Of a stretch of DNA of 40,904 nt, positions 9,409-16,844 are shown piece by piece. Position numbers and translations under genes: made by a program. The notes under the pieces were generated by a model. That model made no database searches. It was not told where the DNA came from and saw only the letters and a program-made list of their open reading frames with translations. The stretch is from Treponema sp. (lineage in GTDB: Bacteria > Spirochaetota > Spirochaetia > Treponematales > Treponemataceae): assembly GCA_022640795.1 (NCBI GenBank), contig JALCCK010000022.1, positions 1-40,904 on the forward strand, read 5' to 3'. Numbering within the stretch: position 1 is the first letter of the stretch; each line of letters begins with the position of its first letter.

Positions 9409-10573
9409 AAACCAGTTCTCCATCAAGAAAATTCGTTTCACGTTCCGAACCAGACCGTGAAGCGTTTATTATAAAACCACACATAATCAAAGCAAACATA
9501 ATCGATGTTCCTCCCGAAGAAAAGAACACCAGCGGGATGCCCGTCGCAGGAAGAACTCCGCAAACAACGGCACAATTTATAAGCGATTGCAGGAACATCA
9601 GCGTCGTAAATCCAAACACGGTAATCGCTGAAAATCTATCGGGACACCGTACTGCAATTCGATACGCCCGCCACGCGAACACACACAGAATAATCATATA
9701 AACAAGAACACCGATAAATCCCATCGACTCTGCCCATCCGGCAAAAATATAATCGGCCTGAACTTCAGGAATACTGTTGACTCTTGTAAGTCCTGAGCCG
9801 ACCCCTTGTCCCCAAAAACCGCCGAGACTTATAGCCCTTTTTGCCGCAAAGCTCTGATAATTTAATCCCTGCAAAAATTCATCAGGTTTTAAAAAAGCAA
9901 TAAACCTGTTCACCCGGTAGGGTTCAAGTAAAACCATAAGCAGTGCAGCCGGTACACCAAGTACTGTAAACGGAACGAGCCATGAGAGTTTCGCGCCTGC
10001 TATAAAGAAAAGAAGAATTCCTACGATGAGCAGAAAAAACCCTGTGGAAAAATCCTTTTGTCCGAAAATTATCAGAACAAAAAAAATAAGACCGAGTACA
10101 GAAGGAAGAACACTCCGTTCTTCAGGGTTTTGTATCCGTGCCTGTTTGTCAAATAAATTAGCAAGAAACAGTACCGTGACAACCTTTACCGCTTCTGACG
10201 GCTGAAATGTTGAGAAGAACGGAATCCGTATCCATCTGCGTGCACCATTCCGTTCAACCCCGATTCCCGGAACAAAAGTCAGCAGACAAAGGAGTACTGT
10301 TCCCGTCGTTAATATAAAAAGCAGTTTTCGAATACTTTTTATAGGCATAAAAGCAAACAGCAGAAGGCCTGCAAGTCCGGCTGCAGAACTCAGAAGTTGT
10401 CTCTTTACAAAATATAACGAATTACCGAAAACCCTCACTGCATAGTCACCCGAGACTGCATAAAGTGTAAAAATTCCAAGTCCCCAGAGCAAAATCACGG
10501 TTATAATAAAAACAGTATCGCTTTTCCGGTACGATTCAACCGGACGATCTGCAATAAAACTATAATTATCCAT
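9401..10573 (-). CDS. ftsW: SEDS peptidoglycan glycosyltransferase FtsW
   Basis: This polytopic membrane protein of 390 residues has about ten hydrophobic segments and SEDS-family motifs: RNGARRWI and FQPSE in the first half, VQADYIFAGWAESMGF, and LPATGIPLVFFSSGGTS near the C-terminus. SEDS proteins polymerise glycan strands from lipid II with a partner class B PBP. FtsW (septal) is preferred over RodA (elongation) because the gene lies between murF and ftsQ in a division cluster. No PBP partner gene is nearby. The ATG overlaps the murF stop by 8 bases, with AAGGA 8 bases upstream. Confidence 0.92.
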   Translation of the reverse strand: MDNYSFIADRPVESYRKSDTVFIITVILLWGLGIFTLYAVSGDYAVRVFGNSLYFVKRQLLSSAAGLAGLLLFAFMPIKSIRKLLFILTTGTVLLCLLTFVPGIGVERNGARRWIRIPFFSTFQPSEAVKVVTVLFLANLFDKQARIQNPEERSVLPSVLGLIFFVLIIFGQKDFSTGFFLLIVGILLFFIAGAKLSWLVPFTVLGVPAALLMVLLEPYRVNRFIAFLKPDEFLQGLNYQSFAAKRAISLGGFWGQGVGSGLTRVNSIPEVQADYIFAGWAESMGFIGVLVYMIILCVFAWRAYRIAVRCPDRFSAITVFGFTTLMFLQSLINCAVVCGVLPATGIPLVFFSSGGTSIMFALIMCGFIINASRSGSERETNFLDGELVYE

Positions 10574-12047
10574 CGCAGAATTCCTTTTTACCCTGTAAAC
10601 AGGCCGTTATTCGTTCCAACCGTAAACTTCTGGACCCTTTTAGGAGAACGACATCGCCATTCTGAACATACGCCGACAACAACTCAGCAGCCTGCAGCAT
10701 AGTATTTTCATCAGCAGCCTGAAAATAATTTACTGTTTGATCAATTCTTTTATTGCCACCAAAACCTTCCATGGCATTTGCCATTTCATCACCGATAAAT
10801 ATGACATACGCAGCACCGATAGCAGCAACTTTACTACCGATTTCAAAGTGTGCTGCTGCAGACGACGGACCGAGCTCCCGCATATCTCCCAAAACACATA
10901 TTTTCCGTCCCGCCGGATGAAGAGACGCAATAAAATCAAGCGCTTTTGCCATAGAATCAGGATTTGCATTATAACAGTCCTGAATAATCGTAATCGTTGC
11001 TTCTTTTATTTTCAGCGGAATTACTTCACCTCTGCCCGGAATAAACCTGATGGATTCTATACCGGATTTTATTTTCAGAGCCGGAATGTGAAGACTTTTC
11101 GCCAGGGCTATTGCCGCCAGCACATTAGTATAATTATATATCCCGGGAAGCGGGCACGTTATCCGTATTCCATCGACAAGAAATTCCGTTCCGTTCATAC
11201 CGTTATTCCGAATAAACTTTACTCCGCTGACCGATTCAGAAACTTTCGGACCATACCGGACAATACGACCTTTAAGTCCCTGCCCGAGAAACTCTGCAAA
11301 ATCATCATCGGACGGAATAAACGCAACACCGTTTTCAGACATATATGAAAAAATTTTTTTCTTTTCAACAGCAATATTGAACCTGCTCCCGAGCAGACCA
11401 ATATGTGCAGTGCCGATATTTGTAACGAGGGCATACTCCGGTTTTAGGACCGCTGCAATTTCCCCTATTTCGTTTTTTCGGTTCATGCCCATTTCAAAGA
11501 TCCCGATTTCATGTTCAGGACGAATATTGAACACAGAAAGCGGAAGTCCTGTTTCAGAATTCAAATTTCCTTCATTTGTGATAACTGTATACATCGAAGA
11601 CAGAACAGCTGCTGCAATTTCTTTTGTTGTCGTTTTTCCACTAGACCCCGTAATTCCGATTCTGATCAAAGAGGGGAATTTAGCGACATACGCAGCAGCA
11701 GCAGCCTGTAAAGCATGCAGGGTGTTCTCAACGATAATAAACCAGACGTTGGTATGAGCACCCGCTATCGCTCTCAGTTCTTCGGTATGGGCTCTATAAT
11801 AATTACGATTGATAAGTACTACGGAAGCGCCTTTTTTCAAAGCCTGCGGTATGTAGCTATGTCCATCCTGTGTCTGCCCCAGCAGCGGAATAAAAAGACT
11901 CTTTTGAACAACTTTCCTACTGTCAGTCGCAACGGATGTAAATGAAAACTCTGTACAATTTTTTTGTTGTGGAATACGTTCGCCTTGTACAGCCTGAAAA
12001 AGTTCAGAGACAGAAAGCAAGGTCGTCACAAAATTTTCACTGCTCAC
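10566..12047 (-). CDS. murF: UDP-MurNAc-tripeptide:D-Ala-D-Ala ligase MurF
   Basis: MurF completes the soluble peptidoglycan precursor by adding D-alanyl-D-alanine in an ATP-dependent step. The Mur-ligase architecture is clear: an N-terminal UDP-substrate domain (about residues 1-95), a central ATPase domain with GITGSSGKTTTKE and EMGMNRKNEIGEIA, NIGTAHIGLLGS, and a C-terminal domain with QDCYNANPDSM and VLGDMRELG. The start is the GTG at 12047 (493 aa), with GGAGG 5 bases upstream; the frame stays open further up, but that would bury the ribosome binding site. It overlaps the ftsL stop by 11 bases. MurE, MraY, MurD, MurG and MurC are not in this cluster. Confidence 0.95.
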   Translation of the reverse strand: MSSENFVTTLLSVSELFQAVQGERIPQQKNCTEFSFTSVATDSRKVVQKSLFIPLLGQTQDGHSYIPQALKKGASVVLINRNYYRAHTEELRAIAGAHTNVWFIIVENTLHALQAAAAAYVAKFPSLIRIGITGSSGKTTTKEIAAAVLSSMYTVITNEGNLNSETGLPLSVFNIRPEHEIGIFEMGMNRKNEIGEIAAVLKPEYALVTNIGTAHIGLLGSRFNIAVEKKKIFSYMSENGVAFIPSDDDFAEFLGQGLKGRIVRYGPKVSESVSGVKFIRNNGMNGTEFLVDGIRITCPLPGIYNYTNVLAAIALAKSLHIPALKIKSGIESIRFIPGRGEVIPLKIKEATITIIQDCYNANPDSMAKALDFIASLHPAGRKICVLGDMRELGPSSAAAHFEIGSKVAAIGAAYVIFIGDEMANAMEGFGGNKRIDQTVNYFQAADENTMLQAAELLSAYVQNGDVVLLKGSRSLRLERITACLQGKKEFCDG

Positions 12048-12339
12048 GCTTTCCTCCGTCAACTTCAACCCGAACAATATCACTACTTTCTGCTTTGTGC
12101 ATTTTCAATCCATCTCCGGCCAGTTTTTCTATACGATCGGAACTGGAAAGTATACTTATTTCAGTTATAAGCTGTTTATTCTTTTCTACGAGTTCCCGCT
12201 GTTTTTTTTCAAGCCCATGGACCTGATTTTCGAGTTTTGTATATCTCCGCGACTGTATGCCGTTCAACAAAAGAAGAGCCGGTATCAGTGCAGCAATAAA
12301 ACAAACAAAAATAGTTTTGAACGCAGAATTTTTTTTCAT
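12037..12339 (-). CDS. ftsL: FtsL-like division protein
   Basis: This small (100 aa) bitopic protein has a short basic N-terminus (MKKNSAFK), one membrane span (about residues 8-27, TIFVCFIAALIPALLLL) and a periplasmic coiled coil rich in Leu, Lys and Glu (about 34-70, including LENQVHGLEKKQRELVEKNK). It ends with a short segment ending DGGKREQ. That topology and its position directly after rsmH and before murF match FtsL, which forms a complex with FtsQ and FtsB. The ATG lies 2 bases past the rsmH stop with AAGGA upstream. The frame remains open far upstream inside rsmH, but that part is not coding in this frame. FtsL sequences diverge quickly, so the call is by topology and synteny. Confidence 0.82.
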   Translation of the reverse strand: MKKNSAFKTIFVCFIAALIPALLLLNGIQSRRYTKLENQVHGLEKKQRELVEKNKQLITEISILSSSDRIEKLAGDGLKMHKAESSDIVRVEVDGGKREQ

Positions 12340-12341
12340 TA

Positions 12342-13334
12342 TTACAATCCTTTTCCGGCAATATGCAAATGGTCCCGTACAGAAGCATCTTTTAATTTTC
12401 GCACAACCCGCAATTTTGCACTTCTGGACGGTGAATTGTGCTGTATTTCTTCCTCGGAAGGAAGAACCGGTTTGCGGGTAAGGATTTCTGCACACGGTTC
12501 TCCGCCACACACGCACTTCGGATATTCCGGCGGACAGACACATCTCTTTCCCAGATTTCTGAAATAGTTTTTTACAATCCGGTCTTCCAACGAATGGAAT
12601 GTTATAACCCCCATCTTCCCATTATTATTCAAAACGGAAAATGCATCCTGCAGAGCCTGAGGAAGCCGTTGTAATTCACTATTAACCGCAATACGCAGTG
12701 CCTGAAAAGTTCTCGTTGCCGGATGAATCTGGCCGTGCCGGTATTTTGAAGGCACCGCATCATAAATAATATCGGCAAGAGCTTTTGAAGAAACAATACG
12801 CTCTCCGCAACGCGCGGTAACGACAGCTTTTGCTATACGGCGGCTATACCGTTCTTCTCCGTATCGATATATCAAATCAGCCAAGGATTCTTCATCCATT
12901 GTGTTTACGATATCTGCAGCACTTTTTGATTCAAGCGAATTCAATCGCATATCAAGCGGCTCATCGTATCGGAATGAAAATCCTCTGCCGCTTTTTTCGT
13001 AATGATAAACGGAAATTCCAAGATCAAAGAGAATAATATCAGGGTGCGGAAGCCCGTCCGGATAATTCCGGTAGAAATCATTAAACCACCCGTTGAAAAA
13101 ACTCATACGGGAGCCGAATCCCGCAAGACGTTGTTTTGCCTGTGACTGAATGGAGGCATCGGCGTCGAGTCCCATAATATTCAGGGACGTATATTTTGTA
13201 AGGAATGCCTCTGAATGCCCACCTTCTCCCAGGGTGGAATCAATCATAAATTCATTCCCCCCGCAGATTCCGTCTTCAGGATTTAAATAATGCAGACATT
13301 CCTGCAACAAAACTGGTTTATGAAGTATTTGCAA
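12342..13334 (-). CDS. rsmH: 16S rRNA (cytosine(1402)-N4)-methyltransferase RsmH (MraW)
   Basis: RsmH methylates N4 of C1402 in the 16S rRNA decoding site using S-adenosylmethionine. Recognisable parts are HKPVLLQECLHYLNP at the N-terminus, the glycine-rich SAM site DSTLGEGGHSEAFL, DADASIQSQAKQRL, FDLGISVYHYEKSGRGFSF, DMRLN and the C-terminal HSLEDRIVKNYF. A loop containing CVCPPEYPKCVCGGEPC is typical. The likely start is TTG at 13334 (330 aa, HKPVLL near the N-terminus as in the family), with GAGGA about 7 bases upstream; GTG at 13352 is the alternative. It follows mraZ in the canonical order and is presumably under MraZ control with the rest of the operon. Confidence 0.95.
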   Translation of the reverse strand: MQILHKPVLLQECLHYLNPEDGICGGNEFMIDSTLGEGGHSEAFLTKYTSLNIMGLDADASIQSQAKQRLAGFGSRMSFFNGWFNDFYRNYPDGLPHPDIILFDLGISVYHYEKSGRGFSFRYDEPLDMRLNSLESKSAADIVNTMDEESLADLIYRYGEERYSRRIAKAVVTARCGERIVSSKALADIIYDAVPSKYRHGQIHPATRTFQALRIAVNSELQRLPQALQDAFSVLNNNGKMGVITFHSLEDRIVKNYFRNLGKRCVCPPEYPKCVCGGEPCAEILTRKPVLPSEEEIQHNSPSRSAKLRVVRKLKDASVRDHLHIAGKGL

Positions 13335-13391
13335 AATGTATCCTCGTATCACGCATTTTTACAATGTGAAAACCTTTTCGCTTACACATTT

Positions 13392-13835
13392 TTAAAAACT
13401 GATGGTGCTTAAATCCTCCGCTGCCTCACGGAATGATTTGTCACTTTCTTCCAGATACGTCTTATAGCTTGCCGAATCCCATAATTCGATATACTTGTTG
13501 ATGCCTAGTAATATACAGTCTTTGTCAAGCGATGCGTATTCTCTCAGACTTTGAGGGATAGAAATTCTTCCGCTCCTGTCAAATTCGAGTTCCTGAGCAG
13601 GAGCTATGAGCCGGCGCAATACAAGCCGGTTCTTCATATTAAAAGGAGAAGCCGACTCCATAATCTTTGACGAAAGATTTTGCCATTCCCCCGGAGTAAA
13701 AAGCCATAAACAATGATCAAGAGCCTGTGTAACGATGAGAATATTATCTGTCAGTTCGTTCCGTAACTTTGCCGGAAAAAGGATGCGGCCTTTTTCATCG
13801 AGCGTATTGCGATATTCTCCCGTCAGCAAATTCAT
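13392..13835 (-). CDS. mraZ: Transcriptional regulator MraZ
   Basis: MraZ is an AbrB/SpoVT-fold DNA-binding protein that represses its own division operon in several bacteria. The 147-residue protein has the two characteristic half-domains, each with the DxxxR signature: DEKGRILFPAKLR (about residues 13-25) and DRSGRISIPQSLR (about 87-99). The start is the ATG at 13835 (MNLLTGEY, as in the family); an upstream in-frame GTG at 13850 falls inside the repeat operator. It is the first gene of the long minus-strand operon and lies directly behind a sigma-70-like promoter and four GTGGK repeats, one of which contains the start codon. This strongly suggests autoregulation. Confidence 0.96.
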   Translation of the reverse strand: MNLLTGEYRNTLDEKGRILFPAKLRNELTDNILIVTQALDHCLWLFTPGEWQNLSSKIMESASPFNMKNRLVLRRLIAPAQELEFDRSGRISIPQSLREYASLDKDCILLGINKYIELWDSASYKTYLEESDKSFREAAEDLSTISF

Positions 13836-13870
13836 ACCACTATTTACCACTTATACCCACTATTTCCCAC
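13831..13870 (-). promoter_or_regulatory. MraZ-binding box: four 10-bp direct repeats
   Basis: On the minus strand, four consecutive 10-base units read GTGGGAAATA, GTGGGTATAA, GTGGTAAATA and GTGGTATGAA. The GTGG core recurs exactly every 10 bp and is followed by G or T. MraZ is known to bind GTGG(G/T) repeats spaced by 5-6 bases upstream of its own gene, so this is a textbook operator. The last unit contains the mraZ start codon, and the array lies immediately downstream of the predicted transcription start. Bound MraZ could therefore block both promoter clearance and translation initiation. Confidence 0.9.
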
Positions 13871-13879
13871 TTAATGTAT

Positions 13880-13907
13880 ATTTTAGCCCAGTGATTTATA
13901 ATGTCAA
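13880..13907 (-). promoter_or_regulatory. Sigma-70 promoter of the mraZ division operon
   Basis: On the minus strand TTGACA (13907-13902) and TAAAAT (13885-13880) are separated by 16 bases. The -35 is a perfect consensus match and the -10 matches five of six. The expected start point near 13873 lies just before the MraZ repeats. No other convincing promoter was seen inside the division cluster. Confidence 0.75.
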
Positions 13908-13937
13908 CGTAAAATCTGCCGATAAATAAAAAAAATA

Positions 13938-13951
13938 TGCCGGAACCGGCA
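13938..13951. other. Short GC-rich inverted repeat in the mraZ divergent region
   Basis: TGCCG-GAAC-CGGCA forms a 5-bp stem with a 4-base loop. It is flanked by an A-rich run on one side and TTTT on the other. It lies about 31 bases upstream of the mraZ -35 and about 27 bases before the start of the divergent gene, so it cannot terminate a complete gene. It may be an operator or a stop for readthrough; function unknown. Confidence 0.35.
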
Positions 13952-13977
13952 TTTTATGTATATACTTGTATAGTAAG

Positions 13978-14700
13978 ATGATAAATATAGAAAACGAAAG
14001 TTCTCTGCACAGGGAATTAAAACAAATTTATTCACTGAACGACGGGTTCAAAACGGAAGTTCCAGCAGGAAAATGGATCTGTGATATTCTTTCTGATAAT
14101 AAGGAAATAATAGAAATACAGACCGCGAATCTTTCAAAACTGACGGCAAAAGTCAAAGGGCTTCTTGCGCTCGGGTACAGCATTACAGTCGTCTATCCGC
14201 TCGCCGTAAAAAAATATATAGAAACCTATACACCCGACGGAAAACTCGTACAGCGCCGGAAAAGTCCCAAAAAATACTGTATTTACGATCTTTTCAGAGA
14301 ATTGACAGGGATTTATCCGCTTTTGCTGAATACAAAGTTTACCCTCGAAGTACCTGAGGTAACGCTCTGTGAAAAACGGATTGACACCGGGAAACCCGTT
14401 CAGGTAAAAAATAAAAGCCGTACGTTTCTTAAAAACTGGTATAAATACGACAAAACCCTTGAGGAAGTAGGAAAATCATATTTTTTCAGAACGCAGGCCG
14501 ATTACATCAGTCTTATTCCTGAACAAATCCGGCAGAATTTCTGCGCAAAAACACTTGCCGCTGAACTGAAAAAGGAAAAAAAACTGCCGGCACGTGTCGT
14601 TGCCAACGTTAATCTGATTATATGGGTACTCTATAGAATGAACATAATACAGCAAAACGGGATATATAATCGTTCACACTATTACAAAATTGCAGAATAA
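13978..14700 (+). CDS. Uncharacterised protein, possible PD-(D/E)XK-like nuclease fold with winged-helix-like C-terminus
   Basis: I do not recognise a characterised family for this 240-residue protein. The N-terminal part (about residues 1-110) has WICDIL followed by IIEIQTANLSKL. This D...ExQ pattern resembles the catalytic core of PD-(D/E)XK-type nucleases with Gln in place of Lys. A hydrophobic strand (YSITVVYPLAVKKYI) and a basic stretch (VQRRKSPKKYC) follow. The C-terminal part (about 155-240: FCAKTLAAELKKEKKLPARV ... VLYRMNIIQQNG ... SHYYKI) looks like a winged helix. The ATG at 13978 is chosen; a TTG at 13966 is possible. No Shine-Dalgarno is seen, and a possible -10 (TATACT, 13961-13966) lies only 11 bases upstream. 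It is transcribed divergently from mraZ. The functional reading is inference. Confidence 0.7.
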   Translation: MINIENESSLHRELKQIYSLNDGFKTEVPAGKWICDILSDNKEIIEIQTANLSKLTAKVKGLLALGYSITVVYPLAVKKYIETYTPDGKLVQRRKSPKKYCIYDLFRELTGIYPLLLNTKFTLEVPEVTLCEKRIDTGKPVQVKNKSRTFLKNWYKYDKTLEEVGKSYFFRTQADYISLIPEQIRQNFCAKTLAAELKKEKKLPARVVANVNLIIWVLYRMNIIQQNGIYNRSHYYKIAE

Positions 14701-14836
14701 AGATGACTTTGTAAAATCATAAACGTCCGCCAAAGGGGTAGTCCGAACTTAGCCTATAAATCAGGTTCCCGAACTTATATTTCATGTCCGTACGTTTGCC
14801 AGATATATTCCTTTTGATCCCGCGTCGGGGAGACAG

Positions 14837-15135
14837 TACTAGTTTGAGAATCGTTGTCATACTATCGTAAAGATCTGTATGTACTAGTTTGAGAATCTTC
14901 ATCGTACTGCCAGCAAAACATTCTAAGTCTATCAGGAGACTCACGGTAGTACTGTCATGAGAGTCACGGAAGCTTACGAAGACTTTCGCGGCAGTATTGC
15001 CGTTGGAATTACGGCAACGTACGGAAGGTTTCAAATCAACCTTGTTTTGTTCCCGCGGCAGACTGCGAATAGTTTGAAACAAGGCATAGAACGGTTTAAA
15101 ACAAGCTTTCGGATAGTTTGAAACAAATACTGTGA
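14837..15135. repeat. Degenerate 22/23-bp tandem repeat block in gene-free region
   Basis: The stretch 14701-15249 holds no gene I can support. Within it, units of alternating 22 and 23 bases can be followed by the recurring TACT at 14837, 14860, 14882, 14905 and 14950. Two units share TACTAGTTTGAGAATC exactly, 45 bases apart (14837 and 14882). GAGACTCACGGTAG and GAGAGTCACGGAAG recur 23-24 bases apart. AGTTTGAAACAA (near 15070 and 15115) and GTTTAAAACAA between them continue the spacing. About 13 units can be drawn. Because 45 bases is 15 codons, the repeats keep one minus-strand frame open (14717-15190), which I regard as an artefact. Function unknown. Confidence 0.7.
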
Positions 15136-15196
15136 AAAATCGTATACGTTCTTTAATTTTGTCTCTGTATTCTTTCCCACCGGTCTGCACATAAAT

Positions 15197-15225
15197 AAAA
15201 AAAAGGCAGCCGTTAAAAGGCTGCC
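15197..15225 (-). terminator. Intrinsic terminator of the flaA operon
   Basis: On the minus strand a 7-bp GC-rich stem, GGCAGCC / GGCTGCC (15225-15219 and 15211-15205), encloses a 7-base loop and is followed by eight T residues (15204-15197). It lies 25 bases beyond the stop of the second flaA gene. Confidence 0.92.
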
Positions 15226-15249
15226 CCGTACATACGTTATTCTAACAGT

Positions 15250-16008
15250 TTACCAGTTATCAAGCATATCATCCGCATCACGGTTTTCAAGATCGTACAG
15301 ATCGGTTACGGCACGAAGATCATCAAAATAAACATAGAATTTGCCGATTGCAATCGCGGGATTGCAATCAATTCTGAATCCGATAATCCGTAAGCCCGGA
15401 CGATCTCCATGATAGACACTCTGCTGAACAATTCCATGTTCTCCGTCAGGAGTCGGAGGAACAGCAACGGTCAGTTTCTTCCAGCCGCTGAATTCCAGCG
15501 ACCCCATATAGAGTTCAAAATCATTTCCGAAATAATCTTCAACAAGAAGATATAAGGAATGGTTCTGGTTTCTGCCGGCAGCCCACACAGAAACAGTTTT
15601 TGTTACTCCTTCTATAGGGAGCGGACGTGCAGCCCGGATATATATCGAATTTACGCCACGACGAAAAAATTCAGCTTTTATACCGAGAACATGCGTATCA
15701 GCTTCTTCACCCGAATTTTCAGTTCCCTGCTGTGAAGTTCCGCTATCTTTCAGCGGTTCTTTTCCCGCGGGAGACCCGTCAAAAAGACGTCCGGTGATAA
15801 CACCGGCGTCAGGGGACATATAAACGTTCCATGAACCTTCCCGTTCAAATTTATCAACAGAAATTTCCCGGAGAGCTTCTTTTGCAGAATCCCGTCCGAT
15901 AACAGTAGGATCTGGTTCCGTAAGGCTTGAATTGCCCTGTGCATCCATCTGTGCAAAAACAAAAGCGGCTGAAAACACAGCCAGTACTGTAACAACAATC
16001 TTCTTCAT
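15250..16008 (-). CDS. flaA: Periplasmic flagellar filament outer-layer protein, FlaA family (second gene)
   Basis: This is a 252-residue secreted protein with a signal peptide (MKKIVVTVLAVFSAAFVFAQ) for export to the periplasm. The mature part carries FlaA-family features: KFEREGSWNVYMSPDAG, VLGIKAEFFRRGVNSIYI, a Trp/Gly-rich strand region (TVSVWAAGRNQNHSLYLLVED), SGWKKLTVAVP, GFRIDCN and FYVYFDDLRAVTDLYD. FlaA proteins associate with the FlaB core of spirochaete endoflagella. The ATG overlaps the upstream flaA stop by one base (TAATG), so the pair is translationally coupled. A Ser/Gly/Glu-rich insertion at about residues 85-105 is less typical. The terminator follows directly. In T. pallidum a similar FlaA pair lies beside the aldolase gene. 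Confidence 0.88.
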   Translation of the reverse strand: MKKIVVTVLAVFSAAFVFAQMDAQGNSSLTEPDPTVIGRDSAKEALREISVDKFEREGSWNVYMSPDAGVITGRLFDGSPAGKEPLKDSGTSQQGTENSGEEADTHVLGIKAEFFRRGVNSIYIRAARPLPIEGVTKTVSVWAAGRNQNHSLYLLVEDYFGNDFELYMGSLEFSGWKKLTVAVPPTPDGEHGIVQQSVYHGDRPGLRIIGFRIDCNPAIAIGKFYVYFDDLRAVTDLYDLENRDADDMLDNW

Positions 16009-16748
16009 TAGTTTGACCCCTCACCTGTTGTTTTCGAAGTTCCTGCAGCATTATCTCCAAAATCAGCATTCTCCAGCGCATAGCCATCATAGAAAAGAGA
16101 TATAGCATTCGTCGTATATTCAAGTCTGTCTAAAAAAATCTGAAAATCATCAACGTACTCTGCTGCATCAGATCTTATACGGAACCCGACAAAGGACATA
16201 TTCTCAGGACCAGAACGCTGCCGTGATCTCTGACGTATATTTCCCGGGATTTTAATAGTAATATTTTTCCATCCATGAAACATCAGACTGACAGCAGGCA
16301 GCACATGTACAGAACCGTCTGCATCTCTGACCATAGCTTCGAGGAAGTATTTGTAATTCGAACCCCACACCCAGAAATCAAGCTGAGTGACAGTCCCTTT
16401 CAGAGGAATTTCATAGGGAGTATCCCCTTTAGCAGGGTAAATTTCAAACCAGTTATCTCCCTTACGATTAAAAGCTGTTTTTACACCAAGCACCTGAGCT
16501 CCGCTGGTATCACCTTCCATCATAGGAATAAGCGGTGAAGGAATTCCCTTGAAATAGCCAAGTTTAGGGTAACCCTCTGCTACGAATCTGCTGGCCTGGG
16601 CCTTCCATGTCCAGTCCATTTTATCCGGGGTATCAAAGTTGTCCACAACAACAGTCTCTACGCTCTTTGTATCGGCCTGGCTGAATGCTGGAACGCATAG
16701 CATCCCGATCAATGCAAGATTAATAAAGACCAACAAGCCTTTTTTCAT
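16008..16748 (-). CDS. flaA: Periplasmic flagellar filament outer-layer protein, FlaA family (first gene)
   Basis: This 246-residue protein has a signal peptide (MKKGLLVFINLALIGMLCVP followed by AFSQ). The mature sequence shows the FlaA pattern: VVDNFDTPDKMDWTWKAQAS, PSPLIPMMEGDTSGAQVLGV, KGDNWFEIYPAKG, TVTQLDFWVWGSNYKYFLEA, FHGWKNITIKIPG and SFVGFRIRSDAAEYVDDFQI, with a Ser/Gly/Thr-rich tail. It forms part of the sheath or outer layer of the endoflagellum in the periplasm. AAGGAG lies 7 bases before the ATG, and transcription starts about 90 bases upstream from a perfect sigma-70 promoter. It heads a two-gene operon with a second FlaA, the two ORFs sharing a TAATG junction. Which numbered FlaA it corresponds to cannot be told from sequence reading. 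Confidence 0.9.
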   Translation of the reverse strand: MKKGLLVFINLALIGMLCVPAFSQADTKSVETVVVDNFDTPDKMDWTWKAQASRFVAEGYPKLGYFKGIPSPLIPMMEGDTSGAQVLGVKTAFNRKGDNWFEIYPAKGDTPYEIPLKGTVTQLDFWVWGSNYKYFLEAMVRDADGSVHVLPAVSLMFHGWKNITIKIPGNIRQRSRQRSGPENMSFVGFRIRSDAAEYVDDFQIFLDRLEYTTNAISLFYDGYALENADFGDNAAGTSKTTGEGSN

Positions 16749-16844
16749 TAATAACTCCTTGAAACTTTCTATACTTCCGAAAATCCACAGAAGTACCTTA
16801 TTTCATTATCGTACATTTATGCTGTATATATAAATGCTTTTATA

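Noticed and set aside
12340..12543. N-terminal extension of the ftsL frame by 68 codons
   Set aside because: This part is antisense-free but out of frame within rsmH, is Cys/Arg-rich and unlike FtsL. The ATG at 12339 with AAGGA two bases after rsmH is the natural start.
14837..15135. CRISPR array
   Set aside because: Units are 22-23 bases with no alternation of conserved repeats and unique spacers, the conservation is partial throughout, and no cas genes are near.
14717..15190. 157-codon minus-strand open frame starting at GTG
   Set aside because: It lies entirely within the degenerate repeat block, begins 7 bases after the T-run of the flaA terminator without a ribosome binding site, and shows no recognisable domain. 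The 45-base double-unit keeps the frame open by itself. A translated function cannot be excluded but is not supported.
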